NCBI RefSeq assembly: GCF_013087525.1
Contig: NZ_JABFCS010000001.1
Location: 2,666,001 to 2,730,000 of the forward strand
Direction: 5' to 3'
Origin: Ramlibacter montanisoli
GTDB taxonomy: Bacteria; Pseudomonadota; Gammaproteobacteria; Burkholderiales; Burkholderiaceae_C
DNA: 64,000 bases
Made by a program: the position numbers and the translations under genes. Below, piece by piece: positions 1 to 9,914 of the stretch. Below the pieces are notes generated by a model that saw only the letters and a list, made by a program, of their open reading frames with translations, did no database searches and had not been told where the DNA came from. How positions within the stretch are numbered: position 1 is the first letter of the stretch; each line of letters opens with the position of its first letter.

Positions 1-381
1 CTTCGTCTTCACTTCGACCATGCTCTCCGGGCCGCCCGGCGTGCAGAAGCCGCAGGTCAGCGGCACCGAGCTGAGGAGGAAATGGCTCTGCTTCTCGCCC
101 GGCTCCAGCGGCATCATGAAGCCCTGCACGCGCTGCGGCTTCTGCTGCAGGGCGAGCTGTTCCTTGGTGAACACCGGCAGCAGCTTGTTCTTCTCCGTCT
201 TCGTCTGCACGGCGGTGAGCAGCGACCACGGCACCACGTCGTTGCGCTGGGGCAGCGGGGCGATCGGGCTGTTCGGGCTGTGCACGCCCGCGCCGCTGCC
301 CTGCGGCAGGGGCGAGGAGAGCTGCGCCCAGGCCGCGCCGGCGGCAAGGGCGGAGGCCAGGACGAGGACTGCGATCTTCAT
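1..381 (-). CDS. DUF3299-type secreted protein, C-terminus off the left edge
   Basis: The gene starts at the ATG complementary to 379-381 and runs off the left edge, so 127 codons are visible. Residues 1-18 form a clear signal peptide (KIAVLVLASALAAGAAWA) with likely cleavage after it. The visible mature part carries a GFMMPLEP stretch and a CGFC motif followed by GGPE, which resembles DUF3299 proteins, small exported proteins possibly binding metal. It lies just upstream of... on the same strand as the ABC permease whose end is 42 bases away, an arrangement that suggests a shared operon and a role linked to that exporter. Function is unknown. The family call rests on remembered sequence pattern only. 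Confidence 0.6.
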   Translation of the reverse strand, partial: MKIAVLVLASALAAGAAWAQLSSPLPQGSGAGVHSPNSPIAPLPQRNDVVPWSLLTAVQTKTEKNKLLPVFTKEQLALQQKPQRVQGFMMPLEPGEKQSHFLLSSVPLTCGFCTPGGPESMVEVKTK

Positions 382-422
382 GGCTTGCTCCGGTTCGAAG
401 GGCGTATTGTGCGACGGTCCGG

Positions 423-1627
423 TCAACGGCGCTGCAGCAGTTGCGCGACGTCCACCCGGTAGGCGCTGATGGCCGGGATCAGGGCTGCGGCGCCCGCCGT
501 GAGGATGGCCACCACCGGCACCCATACCTCCTGCTCCACCCACAGGGCACCCGACACCGGCAGCGACTGCTGGGCTTGCAGCACGGTGCCCACCACGGCC
601 GCCAGGCCATGACCGAGCAGCAGGCCGATCACGGAAGCGATCAGCGCCAGCCACAGCCCCTCGGCCAGCAGCAGCGCGCTCACCTTGCCCGGCGAGGCGC
701 CCAGCATGCGCAGCATCGCCAGGTCAGCGCGGCGTTCCCGCACGGCGCTCCACAACGCGATGAAGACCGACAGGCCCGCCGTCAGCAGCAGCACGGCGCC
801 CACGCCCTGCAGCATCTCGCTGCCCACGCCGATCATGCGCAGCAGCCGCGTGACTTCGATCGCAGGCGCCGCCGCCTGCATCGGCGTCTCGCTGTTCACG
901 TAGCGCGGAAGCTCACGGCCGCCAGCGGCGTGCGGTAGCGCAGCAGCGCCATCGTCACCTCGCGGTCCTCCTCGTGCTCCGCGTGGTCCTCTTCCTTGCC
1001 GCCGGCCGGATGCTCCTCGTGCACGTGCCAGACCGATTCGGTGGACGTGAGGATCAGGCGGTCGGCGACGCAGCCACAGGGCGCGAGCACCCCGGCGACC
1101 TGGTAGGGCGTGTCGCCGTGCGACTTGCCGCCGCCGCCCAGGCCGTGGCCGCCGACGAAGCTGTCGCCGGGCTTGAGGCCCATGCCTTGCGCGGCCTGCG
1201 CGCCCAGCACCGTTTCCATGGTGGCCGACCACAGGCGGCCCTGCTCCAGCGAGAGCTTGTAGTGCGCCACGTAGTCGGGCGTGGTGCCGACGATGCGAAA
1301 GCCCCGGAAGCTGTCGCCCAGGCTCAGGGGGATCACCTGGGCGATCTGCGGGTGCTTCGCCAGTTCCTGCACGTCGGCCAGCTTGATGTTGCCGGGCGGC
1401 ACGTCGATGTGGAACACGCCGGCCAGGATCAGCTGCATGGGGCTGCCCTTGGCACCGACCACCACGTCGATCCCGGCCAGGTCGCGCTGGAAGGAGCGGT
1501 TCACCTGCTCGGTGACCAGCAGCACGAAGGCGATGGAGGCCAGGCCCAGCGTCAGCAGGACGAGGTTGAGCACCGTGGCCAGCGGCCGGGCCCAGAGGTA
1601 GCGGAAGGCCAGCGCCAGCAGTTTCAT
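423..1627 (-). CDS. FtsX-family ABC transporter permease (single-base frameshift near 905)
   Basis: This is a MacB/FtsX-type membrane subunit of an ABC exporter that probably handles lipid or protein cargo across the inner membrane. The N-terminal part has a membrane segment near residues 15-40 and a large periplasmic domain with a His/Glu/Asp-rich stretch (HVHEEHPAGGKEEDHAEHEED), possibly metal-binding. The C-terminal part has three membrane segments and the FtsX core (RRADLAMLRMLGAS). The two halves are in different frames. The length (1205 bases) is one short of a multiple of three, consistent with one lost base near 905. The ATG overlaps the stop of the ATPase gene by 4 bases, so the two are translationally coupled. 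Confidence 0.8.
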
Positions 1628-2277
1628 GCAGCCACCTGCTCCGCAACGAGCGGCAGCACCTGGGCGCCGCGCAGCGCGTCGCGCACGCGGGCGTCGTGCG
1701 TGGCGACCACCAGGGTGGCGCCGCAGCGCCGCGCGGCCTCGCGCAGCAGGGTGACAGCCGCGGCGGCCGCCTGGTCGTCCAGGCTCGCCGTGGGTTCGTC
1801 GGCCAGCAGCACCTTGGGCTGCAACGGCGTGGCGCGCGCCAGTGCCACGCGCTGCGCCTGGCCGCCGGAGAGCTGCCCCGGGAGGCGATGCGCGAGATCG
1901 GCCACGCCCAGCGCGTCGAGCGCGGCCCGCACGGCCACCTTGTCCTCCGCGAGGCCCGCGGCGAAGTACACGAGGGACAGGTTGCGTTCCACCGAGAGCG
2001 CGTCGCTCAGGTGCAGCTTCTGCGGCAGGAAGCCGATGCTGCGGCCACGCCAGCGATCGCGCTCGCCACCGCGCAGCGGCGCGAGGTCCTGCCCCGCGAC
2101 CAGCAACTGGCCGGACGTGGGCGTGAGCAGGCCGGCGACCAGCGCGAGCCAGGTGGACTTGCCCGCACCCGAGCGTCCCTGCAGCAGCAGCGTGCCGCCC
2201 TGCGGCACCTCCACGTCGGGAAAGGAAAGGGCGGGCCCCTGCGGGTAGCGGTAGGCGAGCGAGCGGGCCTGGATCAC
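1624..2277 (-). CDS. ABC transporter ATP-binding protein
   Basis: Cytoplasmic ATPase partner of the FtsX-type permease that follows. Walker A is GRSGAGKST at residues 34-42, followed by a Q-loop (FLPQK), the LSGGQ signature and Walker B VLLADEPTASLD, then the H-loop (ATHD). At 217 residues it has the usual length of LolD/MacB-type ATPases. The start is a GTG whose last three bases form the TGA of msrA (4-base overlap), so the start is set by coupling rather than by a strong ribosome site. The order msrA, ATPase, permease, DUF3299 protein suggests one operon. The substrate cannot be read from sequence. Confidence 0.85.
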   Translation of the reverse strand: MIQARSLAYRYPQGPALSFPDVEVPQGGTLLLQGRSGAGKSTWLALVAGLLTPTSGQLLVAGQDLAPLRGGERDRWRGRSIGFLPQKLHLSDALSVERNLSLVYFAAGLAEDKVAVRAALDALGVADLAHRLPGQLSGGQAQRVALARATPLQPKVLLADEPTASLDDQAAAAAVTLLREAARRCGATLVVATHDARVRDALRGAQVLPLVAEQVAA

Positions 2278-2813
2278 TTGCGCGTGAGCTCGGTGAAGGT
2301 CTTGCGGAACTTCGCCACCTTGGGCGCGGCCACCGCCAGGCAGTAGCCCTGGGTCGGGTTCTTCTCGAAGAAGTCCTGGTGGTAGTCCTCCGCGGGCCAG
2401 TAATTCTGCATGGCCAGCACCTCGGTCACCACCGGTCGGCTGAACAGCTTCTCCTGCATGATGGCGCGGATCATGTCGTCGGCCACCTGCTTCTGTTCCG
2501 GCGTCGTGTAGTAGATGCCGCTGCGGTACTGGGTGCCCACGTCGTTGCCCTGGCGGTTCATCTGGGTCGGGTCGTGGACCACGAAGAAGATCTCCAGCAG
2601 CTGGCGCGTGCTCACCTGCTGCGGGTCGTAGGTGAGCTTCACCACCTCGTTGTGCCCGGTGCGGCCGGTGCACACGTCCTCGTAGCTGGGACGCTCGGTC
2701 TCGCCGTTGCTGTAGCCGGACTCGACGTCGGTGACGCCGCGCACTTCCTTGTACACGGCCTCGGTGCACCAGAAGCAGCCGCCGCCCAGGACGATGGTTT
2801 GCAGGTCGCTCAT
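2274..2813 (-). CDS. msrA: Peptide methionine sulfoxide reductase MsrA
   Basis: Reduces methionine-S-sulfoxide in proteins and thereby repairs oxidative damage. The catalytic motif GGCFWC lies at residues 11-16 with Cys13 as the nucleophile, followed by the family stretch GYSNGETERPSYEDVCTGRTGH. The 179-residue length suits a single-domain MsrA. An in-frame ATG lies 12 bases farther upstream, but the chosen ATG follows a good GGAGAG ribosome site. It is the first gene of the run with the ABC ATPase and permease. Confidence 0.93.
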   Translation of the reverse strand: MSDLQTIVLGGGCFWCTEAVYKEVRGVTDVESGYSNGETERPSYEDVCTGRTGHNEVVKLTYDPQQVSTRQLLEIFFVVHDPTQMNRQGNDVGTQYRSGIYYTTPEQKQVADDMIRAIMQEKLFSRPVVTEVLAMQNYWPAEDYHQDFFEKNPTQGYCLAVAAPKVAKFRKTFTELTRK

Positions 2814-2882
2814 GTTTCTCTCCATGAAGCCGAGACTGTAGTCGCTTACGATGCGCGCCCATGCACGCCAACCGATGCCCCC

Positions 2883-3647
2883 ATGCTGCCCGGTGAACTC
2901 AAGCCGGTGCTGAGCGCGCTGGTGCTGCCGCCGGCGGGTCCGCTGCTGCTGGTGCTGCTGGGGGTGCTGCTGGCCACCCGCAGGCGCGGCGCCGGCCTGG
3001 CGCTGGCCATCATGGCGCTTGTGCTCGCCTGGCTCCTGAGCACCACGGGCACCGCGGTGCTGCTTTCCCGCTGGCTGCTGCCGGACCTGCAGCCGCTGCG
3101 CCCGCAGCAGCTGCAGCAGGTGCAGGCCATCGTGGTGCTGGGCGGGGGCGTGCTGCCGCAGGCGCCGGAGTATGGCGTGGCGCAGCCTGGGCCGCACACC
3201 TTGTCCCGCTTGCGCTACGGCGCCTGGCTGGCCCGGCAGAGCGGCAAGCCGCTGGCCTTCGCCGGCGGCATCGGCTGGGCCGCGGCCGGCACGGACACCG
3301 AGGCGGAAGGGACGGTCGCCACCCGGGTGCTGCAGGACGACTACGGGCTGAAGCTGCGCTGGATGGACGACCGCTCGCGCGACACGGTGGAGAACGCCGC
3401 GCGCATGGGGGAACAGCTGCGGCGCGACGGCATCCGCCAGATCGCCCTGGTCACCGACGCCACCCACATCCCGCGGGCGGCGGCCGCCTTCCGGGCAGTC
3501 GGCTTCGAGGTGCTGCCGGCGCCGACCGGCTTCGTCATCGCCGCCGAGCGGCCGCTGCTGCAGTGGCTCCCCTCGACCACCGGGGTCGCCGACTGCCGCG
3601 CCTTGCTGCGCGAGTGGCTGGGACGCGCGGTGATGCGGGCGGGCTGA
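2883..3647 (+). CDS. YdcF/ElyC-like DUF218 membrane protein
   Basis: Inner-membrane protein of 254 residues with a DUF218 (SanA/ElyC/YdcF) domain, a family tied to envelope biogenesis in E. coli. Two hydrophobic segments lie at about residues 10-30 and 35-57. The soluble domain begins with IVVLGGGV and continues with RLRYGAWLARQSGKPL, the acidic substitution-rich TDTEAEG and the DRSRDTVENA box typical of the family. It is divergent from msrA and separated from the TetR gene by about 120 bases. The exact substrate is not known for the family. Confidence 0.8.
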   Translation: MLPGELKPVLSALVLPPAGPLLLVLLGVLLATRRRGAGLALAIMALVLAWLLSTTGTAVLLSRWLLPDLQPLRPQQLQQVQAIVVLGGGVLPQAPEYGVAQPGPHTLSRLRYGAWLARQSGKPLAFAGGIGWAAAGTDTEAEGTVATRVLQDDYGLKLRWMDDRSRDTVENAARMGEQLRRDGIRQIALVTDATHIPRAAAAFRAVGFEVLPAPTGFVIAAERPLLQWLPSTTGVADCRALLREWLGRAVMRAG

Positions 3648-3716
3648 AGGCCTTTGCACCGCGTTCATCGCGCCATGGATGGGCTGCCTTGACGCCCCGC
3701 TCCGGCGACGGCTACA

Positions 3717-3738
3717 TTACTAACCAGTCAGTCAGTAA
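3717..3738. promoter_or_regulatory. Probable TetR operator (22-bp inverted repeat)
   Basis: Half-sites TTACTNAC and GTNAGTAA face each other across a 6-base centre. The dyad lies about 30 bases before the start of the TetR-family gene and matches the general TTAC/GTAA type of operator found ahead of AcrR-like repressors. I infer autoregulation of the efflux operon. Confidence 0.6.
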
Positions 3739-3769
3739 CCATCGACCGCCCTGCGGGGCCGCCTCTTCC

Positions 3770-4452
3770 ATGTCCTCAGCAAGGTCGCCGAGCGCGGCGA
3801 AGACAACTCGGCCCGGCGCGAGCGCCGCAAGGAAGCGCGCCCGGGCGAACTGCTCGATGCCGCCCTCCAGCTGTTCGTCGAGAAGGGCTTCGCGGCCACG
3901 CGCTCCGAGGAAGTCGCCGCTCGCGCCGGGGTGTCCAAGGGCACGCTGTTCCTCTATTTCCCGAGCAAGGAAGAACTGTTCAAGGCGGTGGTGCGGGAAA
4001 ACATCTCCGGCCGCTTCGCCGAATGGACACAGGAGTTCGAGGAGTTCGAGGGCAGCACCTCGGAAATGGTGCGCTACTGCATGCGGGTCTGGTGGGAGCG
4101 CATCGGCGCCACCCGCGCCTCCGGCATCACCAAGCTGATGATCAGCGAGGCGAGCAACTTCCCGGAGCTCGCGGCCTTCTACCGCCAGGAAGTGATCCGC
4201 CCCGGCACCGAGCTGATGCGGCGCATCCTGCTGCGCGGCATCGAGCGCGGCGAGTTCCGCGACCTCGACCTGGACTACGCGGTCTTCAGCATCGTCGCGC
4301 CCATGGTGTTCCTGATCATGGCCAAGCACTCGCTCGGCGCCTGCGTGGCGCAGGACACGCCGCTGGATCCCGAGCGCTACCTGGACGCGCAGATCGACAC
4401 CCTGCTGCTGGGCCTGTGCGTGCGCCCCGATGCGAAGGGGGCCCGCGCATGA
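3770..4452 (+). CDS. TetR/AcrR-family regulator of the adjacent RND efflux operon
   Basis: DNA-binding repressor with an N-terminal helix-turn-helix ([18 protein letters not shown] then [19 protein letters not shown]) and a C-terminal ligand domain of the TetR_C type. The only ATG (3770) is one base out of frame with the helix-turn-helix. Restoring one base near 3777 gives MSSSKVAERG..., and the 683-base span is one base short, so I treat this as a sequencing indel. Its TGA overlaps the ATG of the adaptor gene by 4 bases, marking the regulator as the first gene of the efflux operon. The inducer is unknown. Confidence 0.85.
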
Positions 4453-5683
4453 AGAAGAACTGGAAGTGGCTGGTCGCCGCGCTCGTGCTGGTGGTCCTGG
4501 TGCTGGGCGCCTGGCGCACCATCACCGCCCGCCGCACCCAGCAGGTCGCCGAGGCGCGCTGGCGGCGCAGAAGGCGCAGCCGGTGGTGGAACTGGCCGTC
4601 ACCGACGTCGTGCGCGTGGAGTCACGCGAACTGCAGCGCGGGCTGCCGATCTCCGGTTCGCTCAAGGCGGTGAACTCCGCCTTCGTGAAGGCGCGCGCCG
4701 CCGGCGAACTGCAGGGGCTGACGCTGCGCGAGGGCGACGCGGTGCAGGCCGGCCAGGTGGTCGCCCGCATCGACCCGACCGAGGGCCAGGCCCGCCTGAA
4801 ACAGGCGCGCGACCAGGCCGACGCCGCCCGCTCGCAGATCGACATCGCGGAGCGCCAGTATGCGAACAACAAGGCGCTGGTGGACCAGGGCTTCATCTCG
4901 CGCTCCGCGCTCGACACCTCGGCCAACAACCTGGCCGCCGCGCGCTCCACGCACCAGGCGGCGCTGGCCGCCGTGGACCTGGCGCGCAAGGGCGTGGAAG
5001 ACACCGTGCTGCGCGCGCCGATCTCCGGCGTGGTGTCGCAGCGCCTGGCGCAGCCGGGCGAACGCGTGACCGTGGACGGGCGCGTGATCGAGATCGTGGA
5101 CCTGAACCGGCTGGAGCTGGAGGCGACGCTCTCCGCCGCCGATTCGGTGGAGGTGCGCGTGGGGCACGAAGCCACGCTGCAGGTGGAGGGCCGCACCCGG
5201 CCGCTGGCGGCCAAGGTGGTGCGCATCAACCCGAGCGCGCAGGCGGGCAGCCGCAGCGTGCTGGCCTACCTGTCGCTCAGCGACACGGCCGGCCTGCGCC
5301 AGGGCCTGTTCGCGCAGGGCACCGTGGCCATCGGCCGCACCTCGGCGCTGGCGCTGCCGCTGTCGGCGGTGCGCACCGACAAGCCGGCGCCCTACGTGCA
5401 GGTGGTGCAGGAGAACAAGGTGGCCCACGTGCCGGTGGAAACCGGCGCACGCGGCGAGGCGGACAAGGACAGCTGGGTGGCGGTGACGGGACTGCAGGCC
5501 GGGGCGGTGGTGATCCGCGGGCATGTGGGGCCGCTGCGCGAGGGGACGGCGGTGAAGTTCACCGGGGACCCTCACCCCAGCCCTCTCCCGCGAGCGGGAG
5601 AGGGAGCAAGGCCGAAAGCCCGTAATCCGCCATGTGGTTCACCCGCGTCAGCCTCAGGAATCCCGTGTTCGCCACGATGGTGA
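4449..5683 (+). CDS. RND efflux periplasmic adaptor (membrane fusion protein), frameshift near 4553
   Basis: Adaptor linking the RND pump to a TolC-type channel. The N-terminus ([20 protein letters not shown]) is a membrane anchor or uncleaved signal. After the lost base near 4553 come the lipoyl half-motif ([16 protein letters not shown]), a coiled-coil hairpin (about residues 100-170), the second lipoyl half ([20 protein letters not shown]) and beta-barrel domains. The last ~30 residues after AVKFTGD are encoded by a palindromic repeat plus pump-gene DNA, which is atypical and makes this stop overlap the pump gene by 52 bases. The natural stop may have been lost by repeat insertion or by an indel. 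Confidence 0.87.
5581..5604. repeat. REP-like palindrome (perfect 11-bp stem, 2-base loop)
   Basis: CCCTCTCCCGC and GCGGGAGAGGG flank GA. It is preceded by CCTCACCCCAG, the flank usually seen with this widespread intergenic palindrome. It lies at the junction of adaptor and pump genes, inside the open frame of the adaptor. Confidence 0.8.
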
Positions 5684-8600
5684 TGCTCGCCATCGTGGTG
5701 CTGGGGCTGTTCGCCTACCAGCGGCTGAAGGTGGACCAGTTCCCCAGCATCGACTTCCCGGTGGTGGTGGTGCAGACCGAGTACCCCGGTGCCTCGCCCG
5801 AGATCGTCGAGAGCGAGGTCAGCAAGAAGGTCGAAGAGGCGGTGAACTCGATCGCCGGCATCAACGCCCTCACCTCGCGCAGCTACGAGAACCAGTCGCT
5901 CGTCATCATCGAGTTCCAGCTGCACATCGACGGCCGCAAGGCGGCGGAGGACGTGCGCGAGAAGATCGCCGCCGTGCGGCCCACCTTCCGCACCGAGGTG
6001 AAGGAGCCGCGCGTGCTGCGCTTCGACCCGGCCAGCCGCGCGATCTGGTCGCTCGCGGTGCTGCCGGAGGCGGGCAAGGGCGCGCGGCCGATGACGGCGG
6101 TGGAGCTCACCAACTGGGCCGACCAGGTGCTCAAGAAGCGGCTGGAGAACGTGCGCGGCGTCGGCTCGGTCACGCTGGTGGGCGGCACGCGGCGCGAGAT
6201 CAACATCTACCTGGAGCCGGCGGCGATGGAAGCGCTGGGCATCACGGCCGACCAGGTGGTGAGCGCGGTGCGCAGCGAGAACCAGGACCTGCCGGTGGGC
6301 GCCATCCGCTCGCAGGCGCAGGAGCGCGTGGTGCAGATCGACGCGCGCATGCAGCGGCCGGAAGACTTCGGCCGCATCATCGTGGCCCGCAAGAACGGGG
6401 CCCCGGTGCGGGTCGAACAGGTGGCGCGCGTGTCCGACGGCGGCCAGGAAGTGGAGAGCCTGGCCCTCTACAACGGCCAGCGCACGCTGCTGCTGCAGGT
6501 GCAGAAGTCGCAGGACGAAAACACCATCGCCGTCATCGACGGGCTGCAGGCGGCGCTGCAGGACATGAAGGCGCAGCTGCCCGGCGGCGTGCGGCTGGAG
6601 CCGGTGACCGACGCCTCGCGGCCGATCCGCGTGTCGGTGGACAACGTGCGGCGCACATTGATCGAAGGCGCCCTGCTGACGGTGCTGATCGTGTTCCTGT
6701 TCCTGAACTCGTGGCGCTCCACCGTCATCACGGGGCTGACCCTTCCGATCGCGCTGATCGGCACCTTCCTGTTCATGTACGCGCTGGGCTTCTCCATCAA
6801 CATGGTGACGCTGATGGCGCTGTCGCTGTGCGTGGGCCTGCTGATCGACGACGCGATCGTGGTGCGCGAGAACATCGTGCGCCACGTGCAGATGGGCAAG
6901 CCCGCCTGGCAGGCCGCCATGGACGGCACGCAGGAGATCGGCCTGGCGGTGCTGGCCACCACCTTCTCGATCGTCGCGGTGTTCCTGCCGATCGGCTTCA
7001 TGGGCGGCATCATCGGCAAGTTCTTCCACGAGTTCGGCGTCACCATCGTCGCCGCCGTGCTGATCTCCATGTTCGTGAGCTTCACGCTGGACCCGATGCT
7101 GTCCTCGGTGTGGCACGACCCCGAGGCGGAAGGCCACGGCAAGCCGAAGGCGAAACTCACGGCCTACGACCGCACCATCGGCCGCGTGACCGGCTGGTTC
7201 GACCGCGCCACCGAGCGCCTGGCCGAGGCCTACCAGACCATCCTGCGCTGGTCGCTCGCCCACAAGCCGGCCACCGTGCTCGGCTCGGCCGCCATCTTCG
7301 TCACCAGCATCTTCATGGTGCCGCTGCTCGGCACCGAGTTCGTGCCCAAGGCCGACTACTCCGAGACCAGCGTCAGCTTCTACACGCCGGTGGGGTCCTC
7401 GCTGGAACTCACCGAGTCCAAGGCGCGGCAAGTGGAAGCCATCATCCGCGAGTTCCCCGAGGTGCGCTACACGCTGGCCACCATCAACACCGGCGCCCAG
7501 GCCGGCAAGATCTACGCCTCGGTGTACGTGCGCATGGTGAACCGCAAGGACCGCACGCGCAGCGTCGACGAGATGGCGGCCATCCTGCGCAACCGCCTGC
7601 GCCAGGTGCCCGGCATCACGGTCACGCACGCGGGCCTGCTGGACGCGGTGGGCGGCAACAAGCAGATCGAGTTCTCGCTGCAGGGCCCCGACCTGAAGGA
7701 GCTGGAGCGGCTGTCGACGCTGGTGATGCAGCGCATCCAGGGCGTCCCCGGGCTGGTGGACCTGGATTCCAGCGTCAAGCCCGACAAGCCCACGGTGGCC
7801 GTGCAGGTGCGGCGCGACGCCGCGTCGGACCTGGGCCTGTCGGTGGCCCAGATCGCGAGTTCCCTGCGCACCCTGGTGGCCGGGCAGACGGTGGGCAACT
7901 GGCGCGCGCCCGACGACCAGACCTACGACGTGAACGTGCGCCTGGCACCCGACGCGCGCAACGCGCCGGCCGACCTGGAGCGCCCTGCCCTTCGCCACCG
8001 GCAGCAACCCGGACGGCAGCGCCCGCGTCGTGCGCCTGAACCAGGTGGCCTCGGTGCGCGAGGGGACCGGCCCGAACCAGATCAACCGGCGCGACCTCAC
8101 GCGCGAGGTGGCGGTGAACGCCAACGCCTACGGCCGCTCGGCCGGCGAGATCTCCAACGACATCCGCGCCCAGCTGGACACCATCCAATTCCCGCCCGGC
8201 TACCGCTACCAGTTCGGCGGCTCCACCAAGAACATGAAGGAGTCCTTCGGCTACGCCGTGTCGGCGCTGGCCATGGGGGTGATCTTCATCTACATGATCC
8301 TGGCCAGCCAGTTCCGCAGCTTCCTGCAGCCGCTGGCGCTGATGACCGCGCTGCCGCTGACGCTGATCGGCGTGGTGCTGGCCCTGCTGATGTTCGGCTC
8401 GACCCTGTCGATCTTCTCGGTGATCGGCATCGTGATGCTCATGGGCCTGGTGACCAAGAACGCCATCCTGCTGGTGGATTTCGCGATCCGCATGCGCGAG
8501 CAGGGCATGGAGCGCTCGCAGGCCCTGCTGCATGCCGCCCGGGTGCGCCTGCGCCCGATCCTGATGACCACCCTGGCCATGATCTTCGGCATGGTGCCCC

Positions 8601-8821
8601 TGGCCTTCGCCCTGAGCGAGGGCTCGGAGCAGCGGGCGCCCATGGGCCAGGCGGTGATCGGCGGGGTGATCACCTCCTCCCTGCTCACCCTGGTGGTGGT
8701 GCCGGTCGTCTACTGCTACCTGGATGATCTGGCGCAATGGTTCATGCGCCGGCGCCGCCCGGCGGCGGGCGGTTCCGGGGCCGCCGCCGTGCCGGCTTCT
8801 AAAATGGGCGGTTTGTCCTGA
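5632..8821 (+). CDS. RND multidrug efflux transporter, inner-membrane pump (frameshift near 7983)
   Basis: Proton-driven pump of the AcrB/MexB (HAE1-like) superfamily that exports hydrophobic compounds through the adaptor and an outer-membrane factor. It opens with [19 protein letters not shown] and carries the RND TM4 motif GLLIDDAIVVREN with the paired Asp residues of the proton relay, and a second-half LMGLVTKNAILLVDFA segment containing the TM10 Lys. Corrected length is about 1063 residues, normal for the family. The second half starts after an extra C in CGCCCTGCCC near 7983. The TolC gene three genes downstream is the likely outer-membrane partner. Confidence 0.93.
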
Positions 8822-8840
8822 ACCCGCCCGAGAGAACACC

Positions 8841-9530
8841 ATGACCGCCCCGACCGACCTCGAACGCGCCCGCTTCAACATGATCGAGCAGCAGATCCGC
8901 CCCTGGGACGTGCTGGACCACGACGTCCTCGCCCTGCTGCAGACCGTGCGGCGCGAGGACTTCGTGCCGCTGGCGCACAAGGGCCTGGCCTTCATGGACA
9001 TGATGATCCCGCTGGCGGTGCACGCCGAGGAAGCCCTGCGCAAGGGCTGGTGCATGCTGGAGCCCAAGCAGGAGGCCCGGATGCTGCAGGACGTCGCCCC
9101 CAAGGCCCACGAGAAGGTGCTGGAGGTCGGCGCCGGTTCCGGCTACATGGCCGCCCTGCTGGCCAGCCAGGCCCAGCGCGTGATCACGATGGAGATCGTC
9201 CCCGAGCTGGCGCAGCTGGCCCGCGAGAACCTGCAGCGCGCCGGCTTCAGCAACGTGGAAGTGCGGCAGGCCGACGGCGCCAAGGGCCTGGCCGCCGAAG
9301 GCCCGTTCGACGTGATCGTGCTTTCCGGCTCGGTGCAGGAAGTGCCGCAGGCGCTGCTGTCCCAGCTCAAGGTGGGCGGCCGCCTGGGCGCCATCGTGGG
9401 CAACGAGCCGGTGATGCGCGCGACCTTCATCACCCGCACCGGCGAGGCTTCCTACACCACCACGCAGCCCTGGGACACGCTGGCACCCCGCCTGGCGAAC
9501 TTCCCGGAGGCCTCGCGCTTCCACTTCTGA
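8841..9530 (+). CDS. Protein-L-isoaspartate O-methyltransferase family protein
   Basis: SAM-dependent methyltransferase of 229 residues related to Pcm, which repairs isoaspartyl residues in aged proteins. The SAM-binding motif is VLEVGAGSGYMAALLA near residues 93-108. The N-terminal FNMIEQQIRPWDVLD is typical of the Burkholderiales branch of this family, which often lies beside tolC. Whether it really acts on isoaspartate is uncertain, because this branch is divergent. It follows the pump gene by 19 bases and precedes the rhodanese by 4 bases, so it is probably co-transcribed. Confidence 0.8.
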   Translation: MTAPTDLERARFNMIEQQIRPWDVLDHDVLALLQTVRREDFVPLAHKGLAFMDMMIPLAVHAEEALRKGWCMLEPKQEARMLQDVAPKAHEKVLEVGAGSGYMAALLASQAQRVITMEIVPELAQLARENLQRAGFSNVEVRQADGAKGLAAEGPFDVIVLSGSVQEVPQALLSQLKVGGRLGAIVGNEPVMRATFITRTGEASYTTTQPWDTLAPRLANFPEASRFHF

Positions 9531-9534
9531 TGCC

Positions 9535-9870
9535 ATGATCCCGCAGGTCCGCCCCTCCGACTTCGACGACTGGCTGCAGGCCCAGGGCGCGCGGCCGCTG
9601 GTGCTGGACGTGCGCGAACCCTGGGAAGTGCAGACGGCCAGCGTGGCGGCCGGCGAGTTCGACCTGGTCGCCATCCCGATGAACGAGGTGCCCGGGCGGC
9701 TGGACGAGATCCCGCAGGACCGCCCGGTGGCCATCCTGTGCCACCATGGCGCCCGCAGCCAGCGGGTGGCCATGTTCCTGGCGCACCAGGGCTATACGGA
9801 CGTGGCGAACATCGCGGGCGGCATCGAGGCCTGGTCGCGTGAACGCGACCCCGCGGTGCCGCGCTACTGA
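9535..9870 (+). CDS. Single-domain rhodanese-like protein
   Basis: Small cytoplasmic sulfurtransferase-type protein of 111 residues. The catalytic loop is CHHGARS with Cys69 as the sulfur carrier, and the N-terminal LVLDVREPWE and C-terminal NIAGGIEAWS motifs are both present, so the domain is complete. The sulfur acceptor is unknown. It sits between the Pcm-like gene and tolC, a frequent betaproteobacterial order. Confidence 0.9.
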   Translation: MIPQVRPSDFDDWLQAQGARPLVLDVREPWEVQTASVAAGEFDLVAIPMNEVPGRLDEIPQDRPVAILCHHGARSQRVAMFLAHQGYTDVANIAGGIEAWSRERDPAVPRY

Positions 9871-9914
9871 CGACGCTCCAACCGGATCACAAGCAGAACG
9901 GAAGAAGGACGGAA

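Noticed and set aside
974..2248. Open frame of 424 codons opposite the permease and ATPase genes
   Set aside because: Biased composition and no motifs, while the minus strand has clear ABC transporter signatures.
5572..8124. Open frame of 850 codons antisense to the RND pump
   Set aside because: It is a shadow of a high-GC gene: His/Arg/Ala/Val-biased sequence with no domains, opposite a perfectly recognisable pump.
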